From contig JBEBRW010000005.1 of NCBI GenBank assembly GCA_040394635.1, positions 62,001-126,000 on the forward strand: a stretch of 64,000 nt of DNA, given 5' to 3'. Under the pieces are notes generated by a model. It ran no database searches, had not been told where the DNA came from, and was given only the letters and a program-made list of their open reading frames with translations. The position numbers and the translations under genes were made by a program. This document shows positions 8,718 through 17,597 of this stretch, piece by piece (positions within the stretch are counted from its first letter, which is position 1; the number at the start of each line of letters is the position of its first letter). The DNA is from UBA5239 sp040394635 (GTDB lineage: Bacteria; Verrucomicrobiota; Lentisphaeria; Victivallales; Victivallaceae).

Positions 8718-9365
8718 ATGAAAACCGGATTGAAATTCACTCTCATAGAGCTCCTGGTGGTGATCGCGATCATCGCGATCCTGGCCGCGATGCTGCTGCC
8801 GGCGCTCAACTCCGCCCGCCAGCGGAGCAAGACCGTCAACTGCCTTTCGAACCTGAAACAACTGGGCTTGAGCATCCAGAGTTATGCCGACGACTATCCG
8901 GCATGGTTCCTGAATACCAACGATACCAACGGCAGGATAAACGATACCTGGAACATCATGTTGACCAAATATGGATACGCGCCCAAGGGTGATCTTTTTT
9001 ACTGTCCGAGTTCGACGATAATTTCCCCGGACAGCACGAGTTGGCGCTGGTTTACTTATGGTGCGAGATGCGCCAGTGGTTACGGCGCGTTTAACCTGAA
9101 AAGCTTCTATAAGCCCTCGCAGGTGGTCGTCGTTGCCGATGCCAGTAGCGGGGGCGGTACCCGCATCCCCCGGTTGTGGCCGAATCCCGGAGGCACTACC
9201 GGGTACGTTTACTTCACCCACATGGGGCGCGTCAACCTGCTGGGGGTGGACGGTCATGCGGAGGGCTTGAATATGAACCAGCTCTTTAAGGAGGCGATCA
9301 TGCGTTGGTCCGATACCGCCGCCTTCAAAGTCGGCTGGAACCAGTACGATATTCAAGTGCCCTAG
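8718..9365 (+). CDS. Prepilin-like exported protein (type II secretion pseudopilin family)
   Basis: A 215-residue protein with the prepilin signal after MKTGLK (FTLIELLVVIAIIAIL), then LPALNSARQRSKTVNCLSNL, and a late LLGVDGHAEGLN motif. AGGAGA lies 8 nt before the ATG, and the gene follows the second glycosidase-like gene by 11 bp, so it is the last gene of the LacI operon. Relative to the 1331 locus, pseudopilin and enzymes are in the reverse order. Confidence 0.85.
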   Translation: MKTGLKFTLIELLVVIAIIAILAAMLLPALNSARQRSKTVNCLSNLKQLGLSIQSYADDYPAWFLNTNDTNGRINDTWNIMLTKYGYAPKGDLFYCPSSTIISPDSTSWRWFTYGARCASGYGAFNLKSFYKPSQVVVVADASSGGGTRIPRLWPNPGGTTGYVYFTHMGRVNLLGVDGHAEGLNMNQLFKEAIMRWSDTAAFKVGWNQYDIQVP

Positions 9366-9395
9366 CCTCGTGGTCCCGGCAAACGGCCCGCAGCT

Positions 9396-10766
9396 TTAGA
9401 TAAGCTCAAAATAGCCGGCATTGAGGAGGCGCGATTTCCGGCGCGAATAATCGTGCCATTCCCGTTTTGCCGCGGGGCTCCAGGCGGTTTCGGCAAAGGC
9501 GAACAGGCGGTCCTTCAGCTTGGCGACAACCCGCCATTCGGGCACGATTTCCGTCCACAGGCACGCTTCGGGGCCGAGCAGTTTCGAGCCAACCAGTTGT
9601 TCCTGATGGAAATATGGCTCCGCCAGGTATACCGCTTCCTCCGACAGCATCGGCATCCAGTTGTACATGAAATCGGAACCGTTGGCCGGATAATCGAGGT
9701 AATAATTGTAATGCACGGAGTTGACGATCCGGTTGCCATGGCGATAAGCCGGCTCAAGCTCATGAATCGAATTCCATATCTGCACAATGACTTCGGGCTG
9801 CATCACCGAATGAGTCGACCAGACCACCGGCGTGCGTCCCTGTTCCAGCACAAAACCGCACATGTCCATCATGAAATGACTTTCCAGTTCCCGGGCATTC
9901 GCCAGCGATAGTTCTTTCATGGCCGCCTGGCAGCGCGGACAGGCCTCCCAGGGCTCGGGAGAAGCCTCGTCCCCGCCCAGGTGAATGGTCGGCGAATCCG
10001 GGAAAATTTCGAAAAGTTCCAGAAGCAGCATCTGCAGGAATTGTCTGGTTTCAGCAGAGCCGAGGCAAAATACCGAGCCGGGTTCGGAAGGATTGCAACT
10101 CAGCTCCGGGTAATGAGAAAGAATGCAGGAGGAGTGCCCCGGCATTTCAATTTCGGGAATGATCGTGATGAAATGCTCCGCCGCATACGCCGCGATTTCA
10201 CGCAATTCGTCTTTGCTGTAAAATTCGCTGGAAGTACCGGTTAATTTGGGCGCCCGGACCGATTGGTAGCGCCATCCCTGACCATCCGTGAGATGCCAGT
10301 GAAAGTGGTTCAGGCGCATTTCCGCCATCAGGCGGATGACTTCTTTGATGCGGCTGACCGGTTGAAAATGCCGGGCGCTGTCGAGCATGAAGCCGCGGTA
10401 GTGGAATCGCGGAGCATCGGAAATGGTACCGCATGGAATCTGCGCATTTTCGGCCCCCCTGGCACAGGCGAGCGCCAGCAACTGCTTCAGGGCTCCCGCT
10501 CCGTAAAACAATCCGGCCCGGTCGCCTCCCGACAAGGTAATCCGGCTGGGGTCAATGACCATTTTCCAGGCCTCCGCTCCGCACTGCGGCTCAAGCTCGA
10601 GTTTCACCTCGGGTTTGAGTCCGAACGTTTTAAAGATTTCCTGAATCCGGGGAGTGAGGAAATCAGTACCGGCGCCGGCCCGAAGTTCACCCGTTTTGGT
10701 CAGATCGAAAATCCCTCCAGCCACACTTACCGAAGCCGGTACCGGCAATAAATCATTCAAATTCAT
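9396..10766 (-). CDS. GH20 beta-N-acetylhexosaminidase
   Basis: The 456-residue protein has an N-terminal GH20b-like alpha/beta domain (about residues 5-120) and a GH20 barrel. HWHLTDGQGWR (near 157) and the catalytic pair in LGGDEASP (Asp266-Glu267) are intact; the Asp would polarise the substrate acetamido group. No signal peptide is seen, so it probably acts on imported or cytoplasmic oligosaccharides with terminal GlcNAc or GalNAc. It is the last gene of the minus-strand LacI operon, downstream of the large exported glycosidase-like protein, which suggests a hexosamine-containing glycan. Confidence 0.88.
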   Translation of the reverse strand: MNLNDLLPVPASVSVAGGIFDLTKTGELRAGAGTDFLTPRIQEIFKTFGLKPEVKLELEPQCGAEAWKMVIDPSRITLSGGDRAGLFYGAGALKQLLALACARGAENAQIPCGTISDAPRFHYRGFMLDSARHFQPVSRIKEVIRLMAEMRLNHFHWHLTDGQGWRYQSVRAPKLTGTSSEFYSKDELREIAAYAAEHFITIIPEIEMPGHSSCILSHYPELSCNPSEPGSVFCLGSAETRQFLQMLLLELFEIFPDSPTIHLGGDEASPEPWEACPRCQAAMKELSLANARELESHFMMDMCGFVLEQGRTPVVWSTHSVMQPEVIVQIWNSIHELEPAYRHGNRIVNSVHYNYYLDYPANGSDFMYNWMPMLSEEAVYLAEPYFHQEQLVGSKLLGPEACLWTEIVPEWRVVAKLKDRLFAFAETAWSPAAKREWHDYSRRKSRLLNAGYFELI

Positions 10767-10847
10767 TTTGAGCCCTCATGGTTTGCAAAAGACAATACGC
10801 TTATTACCATACTGCCGCATTCTGCTTTTTGCAAAAGGCAAATCCAG

Positions 10848-13800
10848 CTAATTCCCCATGCGGGTCTGATTACCCCAGGCCCCCTGCCCGTAGGGGCAAA
10901 CCACGGCCGCCGGGCGGTTGAAGAGCCCCGCCTCCGGCGCATCCCAATTGGCCGGAGCTGCGGAGGCGGTGCGCCATTGGCCATCGGAGACGATGGCCGT
11001 CGCGGAACCGTCTTTGAAGGTGATTTTCAGGTCAGCCAGGATGCCGCAGGGCAGCGTGCCGGCATCAGCGGCGGCAACCCCGAGAATGTTTTTTCCGGGA
11101 CGCAGCGGCAACTTGTCGAATTTCACCATCCGGGTAAATGAACCGGCCTTGCCGAGCTCTTTGCCGTTAAGGTAGATCGTAGCCATATCGTCGGCACTGA
11201 TCCGGAACACGGCTTTTTCCACTTCTTTATCGATGTTGAATTCGCGCAACAGCCATGCCTTGCCTCCGGCCACGTTCTGGGTGTCCCGGTCCCAGATCCA
11301 GGAAGCCTTGCCATTGTAGAGCCGGTTCTCCATGATCCATTTTCCCAGGGCGCGCGGAGCAGCGGGCGGCAGTTGGTAAACCGGCGGCGGCAGCGGCGCT
11401 TCGGCGTAGATATGCACCTGATAAGGCGTGAATTGTTCCTGCTTCGCCATGGTCCGGTTTTCGCCGATCACCTGCATGGCGGTGCGGACTCCGTTTATGG
11501 CGGCTGCCTGCGGCTGGTCGTCCGTATTCAGCGCGATCAGGTAATATTTACCGTCAAGCTCCAACGCATACAGCCGGATTGCCGGATTCGTGCAGCTGAA
11601 AACATCGACCTTACGGCCCCGGGCCAGCAGCCCGCTCATGGCGTGTAGCTCCCTCGTGCCTTCGAAAAGCACCGAGTAATAAAACTCCGGCGCATCGATG
11701 TACTGCAACCCCCAATAGCTGACGGCGGTGCCGTGCCGGGTCAGTGAATCGTAGATCATGAAGCGGTTCTGCGCGGCAGTCGGATAAACGGAAGCTTGGC
11801 CGGTCAGCGCACCCCAGGCGAAGCCCTGCAGCACCATCCAGTTCGGTTTCCGGTAGTTCACCGATTGGGCCATCCGTTCGGCGTAATCGCCGACAACCGT
11901 CAATTTTTTGTTGCTTAAACCGCCGTGCGGGTCGGGCACCGGCACCGGGTAGATATCGACGCCGTAAATATCGCACGCAGTGGAATAGGCTTGATGTTCT
12001 TCGATCGAACCGCGCGGCGCGGCGTTGATCCAGATCGGGCGGTACGGGTCAAATTTCTTCAGCAGTTCGTACGAACGCTGGAGCCAGGCCAGCGGGCGCC
12101 CGCCCCAACTGGGCTCGTCATCCAGGAAGTACCCCAGCAGTGCCGGATGCGCCAATACTTTCGGCGTCAGCAGTCCGTTCAGGTGCCGCTGCCAGGCCAG
12201 CTCCGCCGCCGCGTCGGTACCGCGCATGTTCCAGGTGTACAGCATGACTTTGATGCCGTGGCGGCCGGCCAGGTCGAGCAGCGGCAGCGCCTGCGCGTCG
12301 GTGTTGATTCCCTCGGCCAGAATCGTGTTCACTCCGTTCGCCGCCGCGTCGGCAAACGTGTCGTCGCTGTGCCCCGGAATCTGGAAAAATCCGACCGGAT
12401 AAAACACCTTGCCATTGATATACAGATTCAGGTCTTTCCCGATCACCACTTCAAAATCGGAAGGTTCGGCTTTCATCACTTCGGAAACCACGGACAATTC
12501 CTGTCCGTCGGCCATACCGAGCAGCGCGTGGATTTCATATGCTCCGACGGCCAGTTCCCCGGCCGGAAACTTGAATGTGCCGCCTTCCGAACGCTGAAGC
12601 GTTTTCGCCCCCTGGCGCAGCTCGACGGCGCAGGAGCGGACCGCGTCATCGGTCTTCACGCGCCCGGCAATGAACTCCACCGGCATCGACGCGTAAATGG
12701 TATTGCGGTAAGTTGGCGAATCCAGTTCTACCGGATAACGCTCGCTGAGCGGAATCACCCGTTCTGCCAGCTTCACGCCGCCGATCCGCAACTTACCTTT
12801 GGTGGTGACCTGCCATTGGAAATTCGCCTTGGAAACGCCTTCGGGAACCGTGAAAACAAAATTCTTGTCCTGTTTGGTATCCGGCAGTGTGTCGTCCCAC
12901 GGTCCCTCCACCGTTTTAGCGATTTCGGGAAAATAAGCGCTGATCCGGTAGGGGTGGTAACCCGAGGTGGTCCCCGAGTTGCCGCTGCCGGTCACGGAAA
13001 ACTCCAGCCGGTACTCTTTGCCGGCGGTCACCGGCACTCCGGTAATCTGCATCAGCCCCGCTCCGGACTCCACATCGCCTTCGATCACTTCGCTGCCGAA
13101 GGGGCAGTTCCACTGTCCGCCGATCGCGGATTCCAGAATCAGCCGCGGCCGGGCGCTGAGGTTGAAATTGCGGAATTCCGCCCCCGTTTCGGCCGCCACG
13201 CCAATCACCAGATACGGCAAATCACTGTTTGGCGTATAGTCGAACTCCCGCGAAACCTTGACCCAGTCGCCCGTACCGTTCCGATAGTCGGCGCCGCTTC
13301 CGAACCAGGTGGTGTTACCCTCCTCCTTCCGGGTCCATTCCAGGTAAACGCGGCACTGTTTGCCCGTTTCGGCCTTGAATTCATATTCCAGCAAATAACT
13401 CTCGCCGCCTATCAACGGCACCCGCTGCTGCGTGATCGTAGCGGCGCGGCTGAATTTCAGGATACCGTTCGCGGCCTCGATGCCGGTCCGGTCGCTGGGT
13501 AGTTCCCAGTTTTTCCAACCATGAAATTGCGGGTTGCGGATCAGGTTTCCGGTCGCCGCTTCCTGAGCCGCCTGCGGCTGGTGGGTGATCGTGATATTGC
13601 GGAACTCCACCGTTGAACCGGCTGCCACGCCGATCACCAGGTATGGCGGGGCGCTGTTCAGCGTATAGGTGAACTCCCGCGAAACCTTGACCCAGTCGCC
13701 GGTGCCGCTCCGATAATCGACGGCACCGCTCCCGAGCCAGATGGTCTGCCCGTCCCGGTTGCTGGTCCACTCCGCGTAAATGCGGCATTTTCCGCCCGGA

Positions 13801-14039
13801 GCAGCTTTGTACTCATATTCAAGCAAATAGCTTTCGCCGCCCTTCAATGGTAACCGCTGTTGCGTGATTGTGGCGGCGCGGCTGACTTTCAGTATACCGT
13901 CCGCGGCCTCGATGCCGGTCCGGTCGCTGGGAAGTTCCCAGTATTTCCAGTCTTGAAACCGCGAATTATAGACCAGGTTTTCACCCATAACGCTTACGGC
14001 AAACAGGCAGATTGAAACAATCAATAGGAAAAATTTCAT
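10848..14039 (-). CDS. Large exported multidomain glycoside-hydrolase-like protein with duplicated carbohydrate-binding modules
   Basis: Starting at the ATG of MKFFLLIVSICLFAVSVMG (signal peptide), the protein has 1063 residues. Two tandem beta-sandwich modules (about 20-155 and 163-300) are near-duplicates, sharing WELPSDRTGIEAA, FSRAATITQQR-type and TGDWVKVSREF segments. A third, divergent module follows (about 300-430). A TIM-barrel-like catalytic region carries HPALLGYFLDDEPSWGG near residue 640, the same D-E-P motif as the 6494 and 7621 proteins. The C-terminal sandwich (ISADDMATIYLNGKELG) resembles the binding domain of rhamnosidase-type enzymes. It lies between the pseudopilin and the GH20 enzyme. 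Substrate unknown. Confidence 0.7.
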   Translation of the reverse strand: MKFFLLIVSICLFAVSVMGENLVYNSRFQDWKYWELPSDRTGIEAADGILKVSRAATITQQRLPLKGGESYLLEYEYKAAPGGKCRIYAEWTSNRDGQTIWLGSGAVDYRSGTGDWVKVSREFTYTLNSAPPYLVIGVAAGSTVEFRNITITHQPQAAQEAATGNLIRNPQFHGWKNWELPSDRTGIEAANGILKFSRAATITQQRVPLIGGESYLLEYEFKAETGKQCRVYLEWTRKEEGNTTWFGSGADYRNGTGDWVKVSREFDYTPNSDLPYLVIGVAAETGAEFRNFNLSARPRLILESAIGGQWNCPFGSEVIEGDVESGAGLMQITGVPVTAGKEYRLEFSVTGSGNSGTTSGYHPYRISAYFPEIAKTVEGPWDDTLPDTKQDKNFVFTVPEGVSKANFQWQVTTKGKLRIGGVKLAERVIPLSERYPVELDSPTYRNTIYASMPVEFIAGRVKTDDAVRSCAVELRQGAKTLQRSEGGTFKFPAGELAVGAYEIHALLGMADGQELSVVSEVMKAEPSDFEVVIGKDLNLYINGKVFYPVGFFQIPGHSDDTFADAAANGVNTILAEGINTDAQALPLLDLAGRHGIKVMLYTWNMRGTDAAAELAWQRHLNGLLTPKVLAHPALLGYFLDDEPSWGGRPLAWLQRSYELLKKFDPYRPIWINAAPRGSIEEHQAYSTACDIYGVDIYPVPVPDPHGGLSNKKLTVVGDYAERMAQSVNYRKPNWMVLQGFAWGALTGQASVYPTAAQNRFMIYDSLTRHGTAVSYWGLQYIDAPEFYYSVLFEGTRELHAMSGLLARGRKVDVFSCTNPAIRLYALELDGKYYLIALNTDDQPQAAAINGVRTAMQVIGENRTMAKQEQFTPYQVHIYAEAPLPPPVYQLPPAAPRALGKWIMENRLYNGKASWIWDRDTQNVAGGKAWLLREFNIDKEVEKAVFRISADDMATIYLNGKELGKAGSFTRMVKFDKLPLRPGKNILGVAAADAGTLPCGILADLKITFKDGSATAIVSDGQWRTASAAPANWDAPEAGLFNRPAAVVCPYGQGAWGNQTRMGN

Positions 14040-14058
14040 ATGCATTCTCATCATAATA

Positions 14059-14781
14059 TTAATATCCATCCGGAAGTGTGGCGATATAAGTTACAAGTCT
14101 CACCACACTGTTGGTACCGTTGACCGAATTGATACGGCGGGCCGCCAGGTCGTCCCCCCCGAGCCCTTCGGCATGACCATCGACAAAAAGCTGGTTGGCC
14201 CGGTCGCTGTGGCGGCGGTGGACCGCGCCTTCTCCGCCCGGATCGCTCGGCAGGAGTTTATATCGTTGTTCCGCGTTATTGTAAACGGTCCCGGATGAAG
14301 TAACTCTGATACTGTCGCTCAACACAAAAACCTGACCCGGAGTTTTGATTTTATTCAAGCTCAGAAAAGCATTGGTGTTCCAGCCGCCGCTCATGGCGGA
14401 ATTACTGTACTGCCCCTTGCGTGAGCCATAGGTGGTCCACTTACCGTTTGAATAATACGGATTGTCTTCGGGATTTTTCCAGGTGACCGGGGACCAGCTT
14501 GAACAAAGCATGGTGTTCAGGCTGGTGATATATTTTTGGTTGAAAAGCACACAGGCCCACGTTTCTTCAACAGGATCGACGAGATCCAGACAAAGCAAAT
14601 CACCGTAATCGTTCGCATACATGTTAAACCCGAGCCCGCACTGCTTCAAACTGTTGATGCACGCAGCGGCGCGGCTTTTTTCCCGGGCCTTGTTCAGGGC
14701 GGGGAGCAGCATGGCGGCAAGTATCGCTATAATAGCGATTACCACCAGGAGCTCAATTAATGTAAATTTTGTTCGTTTCAT
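14059..14781 (-). CDS. Prepilin-like exported protein (type II secretion pseudopilin family)
   Basis: A 240-residue protein with MKRTK then the prepilin signal FTLIELLVVIAIIAIL, LPALNKAREKSRAAACINSL, a GSRKGQ segment and a late QLFVDGHAEGLG motif. It lies 13 bp downstream of the LacI stop, with AAGGA ahead of the ATG, and just upstream of the 1063-residue glycosidase-like gene, so all are on one transcript. The N-terminal 40 residues are nearly the same as in the other five pseudopilins of the window, while the bodies are unlike each other. Confidence 0.85.
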   Translation of the reverse strand: MKRTKFTLIELLVVIAIIAILAAMLLPALNKAREKSRAAACINSLKQCGLGFNMYANDYGDLLCLDLVDPVEETWACVLFNQKYITSLNTMLCSSWSPVTWKNPEDNPYYSNGKWTTYGSRKGQYSNSAMSGGWNTNAFLSLNKIKTPGQVFVLSDSIRVTSSGTVYNNAEQRYKLLPSDPGGEGAVHRRHSDRANQLFVDGHAEGLGGDDLAARRINSVNGTNSVVRLVTYIATLPDGY

Positions 14782-14794
14782 CTTTTCTCAATCC

Positions 14795-15805
14795 TTATTT
14801 TACAGGTTGTTTGCAGAAATTTTTTCGCGGCGGGCCGGAGCTTTCGCCGATAATCAGTTTCGGGTCGATCTTCATCACTTTGCGCGGGGCGTCCGGGTTT
14901 TCGATACGCTCAAACAACGCCTCAACCAGATAGTCGCCGACCGACGGCATGGTCGCGTAACGCACCGTGGTCAACGTCGGCACCGAGTGCTGTCCGTGCT
15001 GGATATGGTCATGTCCGATGATCGTGAAATCCTCCGGCACGCGGTAGCCCAGTTCATGCATTTTGCGGCAGATGCCGAGCGCCGCCATGTCGTGATGCGC
15101 CAGAATCGCGGTCGGCAGTTTCTTCCCCGCCTGCTTCAATAATTGCTCAAGCATGATCCGTCCGCTGACGAAATCGAGGATGCCCGGAATCGTGACGATC
15201 CATTCGGGCCTGAGTTCAAGTCCGTACTCCGGCGCCAGTCGCCGGATGATCGGGAAACGCTCGTCGTCGGGATTGCCGAGCCAGGCAATCGAGCGGTGCC
15301 CGAGCTCACACAAATGTTCGAATTCCAAATGTACGGTCCGCTCCAGGTCGAGCTTGATGCAGTCATAACGCGGATCTTCAATATAAAAACTCACCGCCGG
15401 CTGATGGGCATTCGCGGGAATCCATTCGGGCTCAATCGTAATCAGCCCGTCGGGGTTCCAGTCCAGAATGCTTTCCAGCGCCTCGGGTTTCTCGTCGTCG
15501 TTCTCCCAGAAAGCGAACATCGGGGCGTAATTGCGCTTGCGTATGGCCTGATGCAGGTCCGCCACCAGTTCCGCATAATAGAGGTTGCGCGAGCTCGGCA
15601 ACAGGATGCCGATGGCATGCGATTTGCGGCGGCGCAGCTCCCCGGCGGCGCGATTAGGGCGGAATCCCGCCTCACGGGCGGCCTCGCGGATGCGGTCGGC
15701 CAGTTCCGGCCGGACCCGGCTTTTGTCACGATTGTTCAATACCAGCGAAACCGTCGCCTGCGACAGCTTCAACTGCTTTGCCAATTCGGTCATCGTGATC
15801 GTCAT
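14795..15805 (-). CDS. LacI-family transcription regulator
   Basis: The 336-residue protein begins MTITMTELAKQLKLSQATVS, with the LacI HTH then FRPNRAAGELRRRKSH (hinge) and an effector domain ending in DHIQHGQHSVPTLTTV, a standard LacI pattern. The start at 15805 is preferred over the in-frame ATG at 15820, because GAGGA lies 8 nt upstream of the former. It heads the operon with a pseudopilin, the large glycosidase-like protein and GH20, and an 18-bp palindrome in its promoter suggests autorepression. Confidence 0.9.
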   Translation of the reverse strand: MTITMTELAKQLKLSQATVSLVLNNRDKSRVRPELADRIREAAREAGFRPNRAAGELRRRKSHAIGILLPSSRNLYYAELVADLHQAIRKRNYAPMFAFWENDDEKPEALESILDWNPDGLITIEPEWIPANAHQPAVSFYIEDPRYDCIKLDLERTVHLEFEHLCELGHRSIAWLGNPDDERFPIIRRLAPEYGLELRPEWIVTIPGILDFVSGRIMLEQLLKQAGKKLPTAILAHHDMAALGICRKMHELGYRVPEDFTIIGHDHIQHGQHSVPTLTTVRYATMPSVGDYLVEALFERIENPDAPRKVMKIDPKLIIGESSGPPRKNFCKQPVK

Positions 15806-15825
15806 CAATAGCGTCCTCATTAAAA

Positions 15826-15878
15826 AAGTTATACGTATAACTTGCTACTATTATAATCGAGAAAACACATCTTGTCAA
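15826..15878 (-). promoter_or_regulatory. Consensus promoter with 18-bp palindromic operator
   Basis: On the minus strand, a perfect -35 TTGACA (15873-15878) and perfect -10 TATAAT (15850-15855) are 17 bp apart. An 18-bp perfect palindrome AAGTTATACGTATAACTT (15826-15843) begins 6 bp downstream of the -10, over the expected start site. The central CG is typical of LacI-family operators, so the 14795-15805 regulator is the likely ligand. Confidence 0.8.
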
Positions 15879-15940
15879 TAGGGGAAAGAAAAATTCTCAA
15901 CAAAAATAAATACCCCCCATAACTCCCTCACTCTTTTTTA

Positions 15941-16013
15941 TTAACCACGGAATACACGGAAAGCACGGAATTTTTTCTGATTCCCTTTTTGCGTATTTTT
16001 GTGTATTTTGTGG
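15941..16013. repeat. Imperfect inverted repeat of the CCACGGAA-ACACGGAA type
   Basis: Left arm CCACGGAATACACGGAAAG (from 15945) and right arm ending GTGTATTTTGTGG (to 16013) form an imperfect hairpin with A-rich and T-rich arms. Related short arms occur at 27145-27166, 35873-35893, 36205-36222 and, as a perfect inverted repeat, 50168-50259. It lies just past the stop of the GNAT gene and may end transcription. Confidence 0.5.
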
Positions 16014-16039
16014 ACAAAAAAGAAAATAGTTTTCTGCGG

Positions 16040-16876
16040 TTAGGTACGGATGAATTCGGAGACGGTGAATTTGTCCGGCAGAAAGGCGATGTTTTTCGTG
16101 AAGAAATGGTTGCACTCGTCCGGTTTGCACCACTGATACTCCACATCGAGGAAGTCCGGACAAAAACCGAACTCGACCCGGCGGATGTCGCGAAACGGCA
16201 GGCGCGGTTTCAGGTCGCGCCATTTGACCGGGTCCGCACTGAAAATATCGGCGATTTTCAAGGTGTCGCCATCGGCTTCGGCGGCAATTACCACATCATC
16301 GATCCGGTACAGCTTCTCCGCGAATTCGCCGTAAAGGTGAAACAAGCGGATACTGGAGCCGTTCGCACAGTCCAGAATCTGCGAGTGCGGACGACGGTTT
16401 TCCACGATCTCGCGGCATTGATCGGGCGTGACCATGGACGCGGGTTCATTGTCGACCTGCTGATCGGCAAACGCGATGAAATCATCCGTCGGGCTGAATC
16501 CGAAGCGCGGATAAAAATCCAGCACCGATTCATTGGCGAAAAGCAACGCCGGAGTATCCGGATATTTCGCGAAAATATGTTCGAAAATGATCTTCGCCAA
16601 TCCCTGTTTGCGGAACTCCGGGTGCACCGCCACCGCGCTGAACTGGATTGTCGGGTACACCCTCCCCGCGACCAGCAAATCCATCTTGAACAAACCGGTA
16701 TGCGCGGCCAGGCGGCCATCCAGCCACAGCCCGTAACTTTCGTAGGTTTCATCCCACACGCCCAGCTTGAACCAGTGCCCGAAATCGAACTTGAAAACCG
16801 CCTGCACCAGTTCGTTGAAATGCCGCTCATAAACCGGATCGCTGCCGGTGGTCAAGGTAATCTCATGATTCTTCAT
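16040..16876 (-). CDS. GNAT-family N-acetyltransferase
   Basis: The N-terminal part (about residues 15-140) is a GNAT fold: FSAVAVHPEFRKQGLAKIIF contains the beta4 strand and the RxxGxA-like acetyl-CoA loop, and FANESVLDFYPRFGF is the following signature with the FYxRxGF pattern. The C-terminal half (about 150-278) has no assigned family, as in Eis-like two-domain acetyltransferases. The start at MKNHEI (16876) overlaps the preceding gene by 14 bp; ATGs at 16885 and 16903 are alternatives. It is the last gene of the operon with the synthase and DNA polymerase. Acceptor unknown. Confidence 0.75.
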   Translation of the reverse strand: MKNHEITLTTGSDPVYERHFNELVQAVFKFDFGHWFKLGVWDETYESYGLWLDGRLAAHTGLFKMDLLVAGRVYPTIQFSAVAVHPEFRKQGLAKIIFEHIFAKYPDTPALLFANESVLDFYPRFGFSPTDDFIAFADQQVDNEPASMVTPDQCREIVENRRPHSQILDCANGSSIRLFHLYGEFAEKLYRIDDVVIAAEADGDTLKIADIFSADPVKWRDLKPRLPFRDIRRVEFGFCPDFLDVEYQWCKPDECNHFFTKNIAFLPDKFTVSEFIRT

Positions 16877-17597
16877 AAAAAATCTCATTGCCGTCATCGT
16901 CAATCACATGAACCGGGTAAACCGAAAACTCCTGCGGTGCAAGCCGCAACCGATTGATCGCCCGGCGCAAATCCTGCGAAAAAATTATTGCATAGTTCTC
17001 ATACGAATAATGGGAATAAACAGGATAACTGTTCATTTCCGGAGCAATTGCAATATGGAACTTCGGCAGGTCACTTTGACGGTAATACAATTCACTTTCG
17101 ATTACGATATTCCTCTCTGTAATTCCACATTCCGGACAGGTGGAACGAGGTATTTTGCTGTCCTGAAAACAATTGACTGTGTTTTGCGGTTCGGCTACGG
17201 GCGGCAGCATGGTATTGATTTCCATCTGAAAATACCGGTCGGTAATCTCATTGCTGTCGCTGTCGATTATGGGGCGGAAAGTCACTTCACCTTTCAAGGC
17301 CACGGATTCCACGGCATCCCGAAATCTGGCGGAAACTACCGGAGGAACATGGTGAAAGTGAAGAAACATATAGTCCCGTTTAATTCGTGCGACCGGAAAG
17401 TTCAATTCTTTTTTCTGAAGATAACCCTGCCTTCTGCAATGATCGCATAATAACTTATACTCGAAAATTTCTTTCGGATTTTTGATCGGCAACTCAAGCC
17501 CCCGGGTCCAAAGAGTCTGCACGACAAATGGCGCCCGCCGCCGTTTTTCCCTGGCGGCGGCCAGTGCTTTTTTCCGATTGTCCCGGCCAGTTATCAT
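16863..17597 (-). CDS. Hypothetical protein with two CxxC pairs
   Basis: This 244-residue soluble protein has CDHC near residue 51 and CPECG near residue 152, a spacing compatible with one split zinc site. The first 30 residues are basic (RDNRKKALAAAREKRRRAP). The ATG overlaps the stop of the DNA polymerase gene (ATGA) and its end overlaps the GNAT start, so it is tightly coupled to both. I do not recognise the family. A nucleic-acid or partner-binding role with the polymerase is possible but rests only on position. Confidence 0.6.
   Translation of the reverse strand: MITGRDNRKKALAAAREKRRRAPFVVQTLWTRGLELPIKNPKEIFEYKLLCDHCRRQGYLQKKELNFPVARIKRDYMFLHFHHVPPVVSARFRDAVESVALKGEVTFRPIIDSDSNEITDRYFQMEINTMLPPVAEPQNTVNCFQDSKIPRSTCPECGITERNIVIESELYYRQSDLPKFHIAIAPEMNSYPVYSHYSYENYAIIFSQDLRRAINRLRLAPQEFSVYPVHVIDDDGNEIFYEES

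Noticed and set aside
11925..13502. A 525-codon plus-strand frame inside the large glycosidase gene
   Set aside because: Antisense shadow; no start signal or family.
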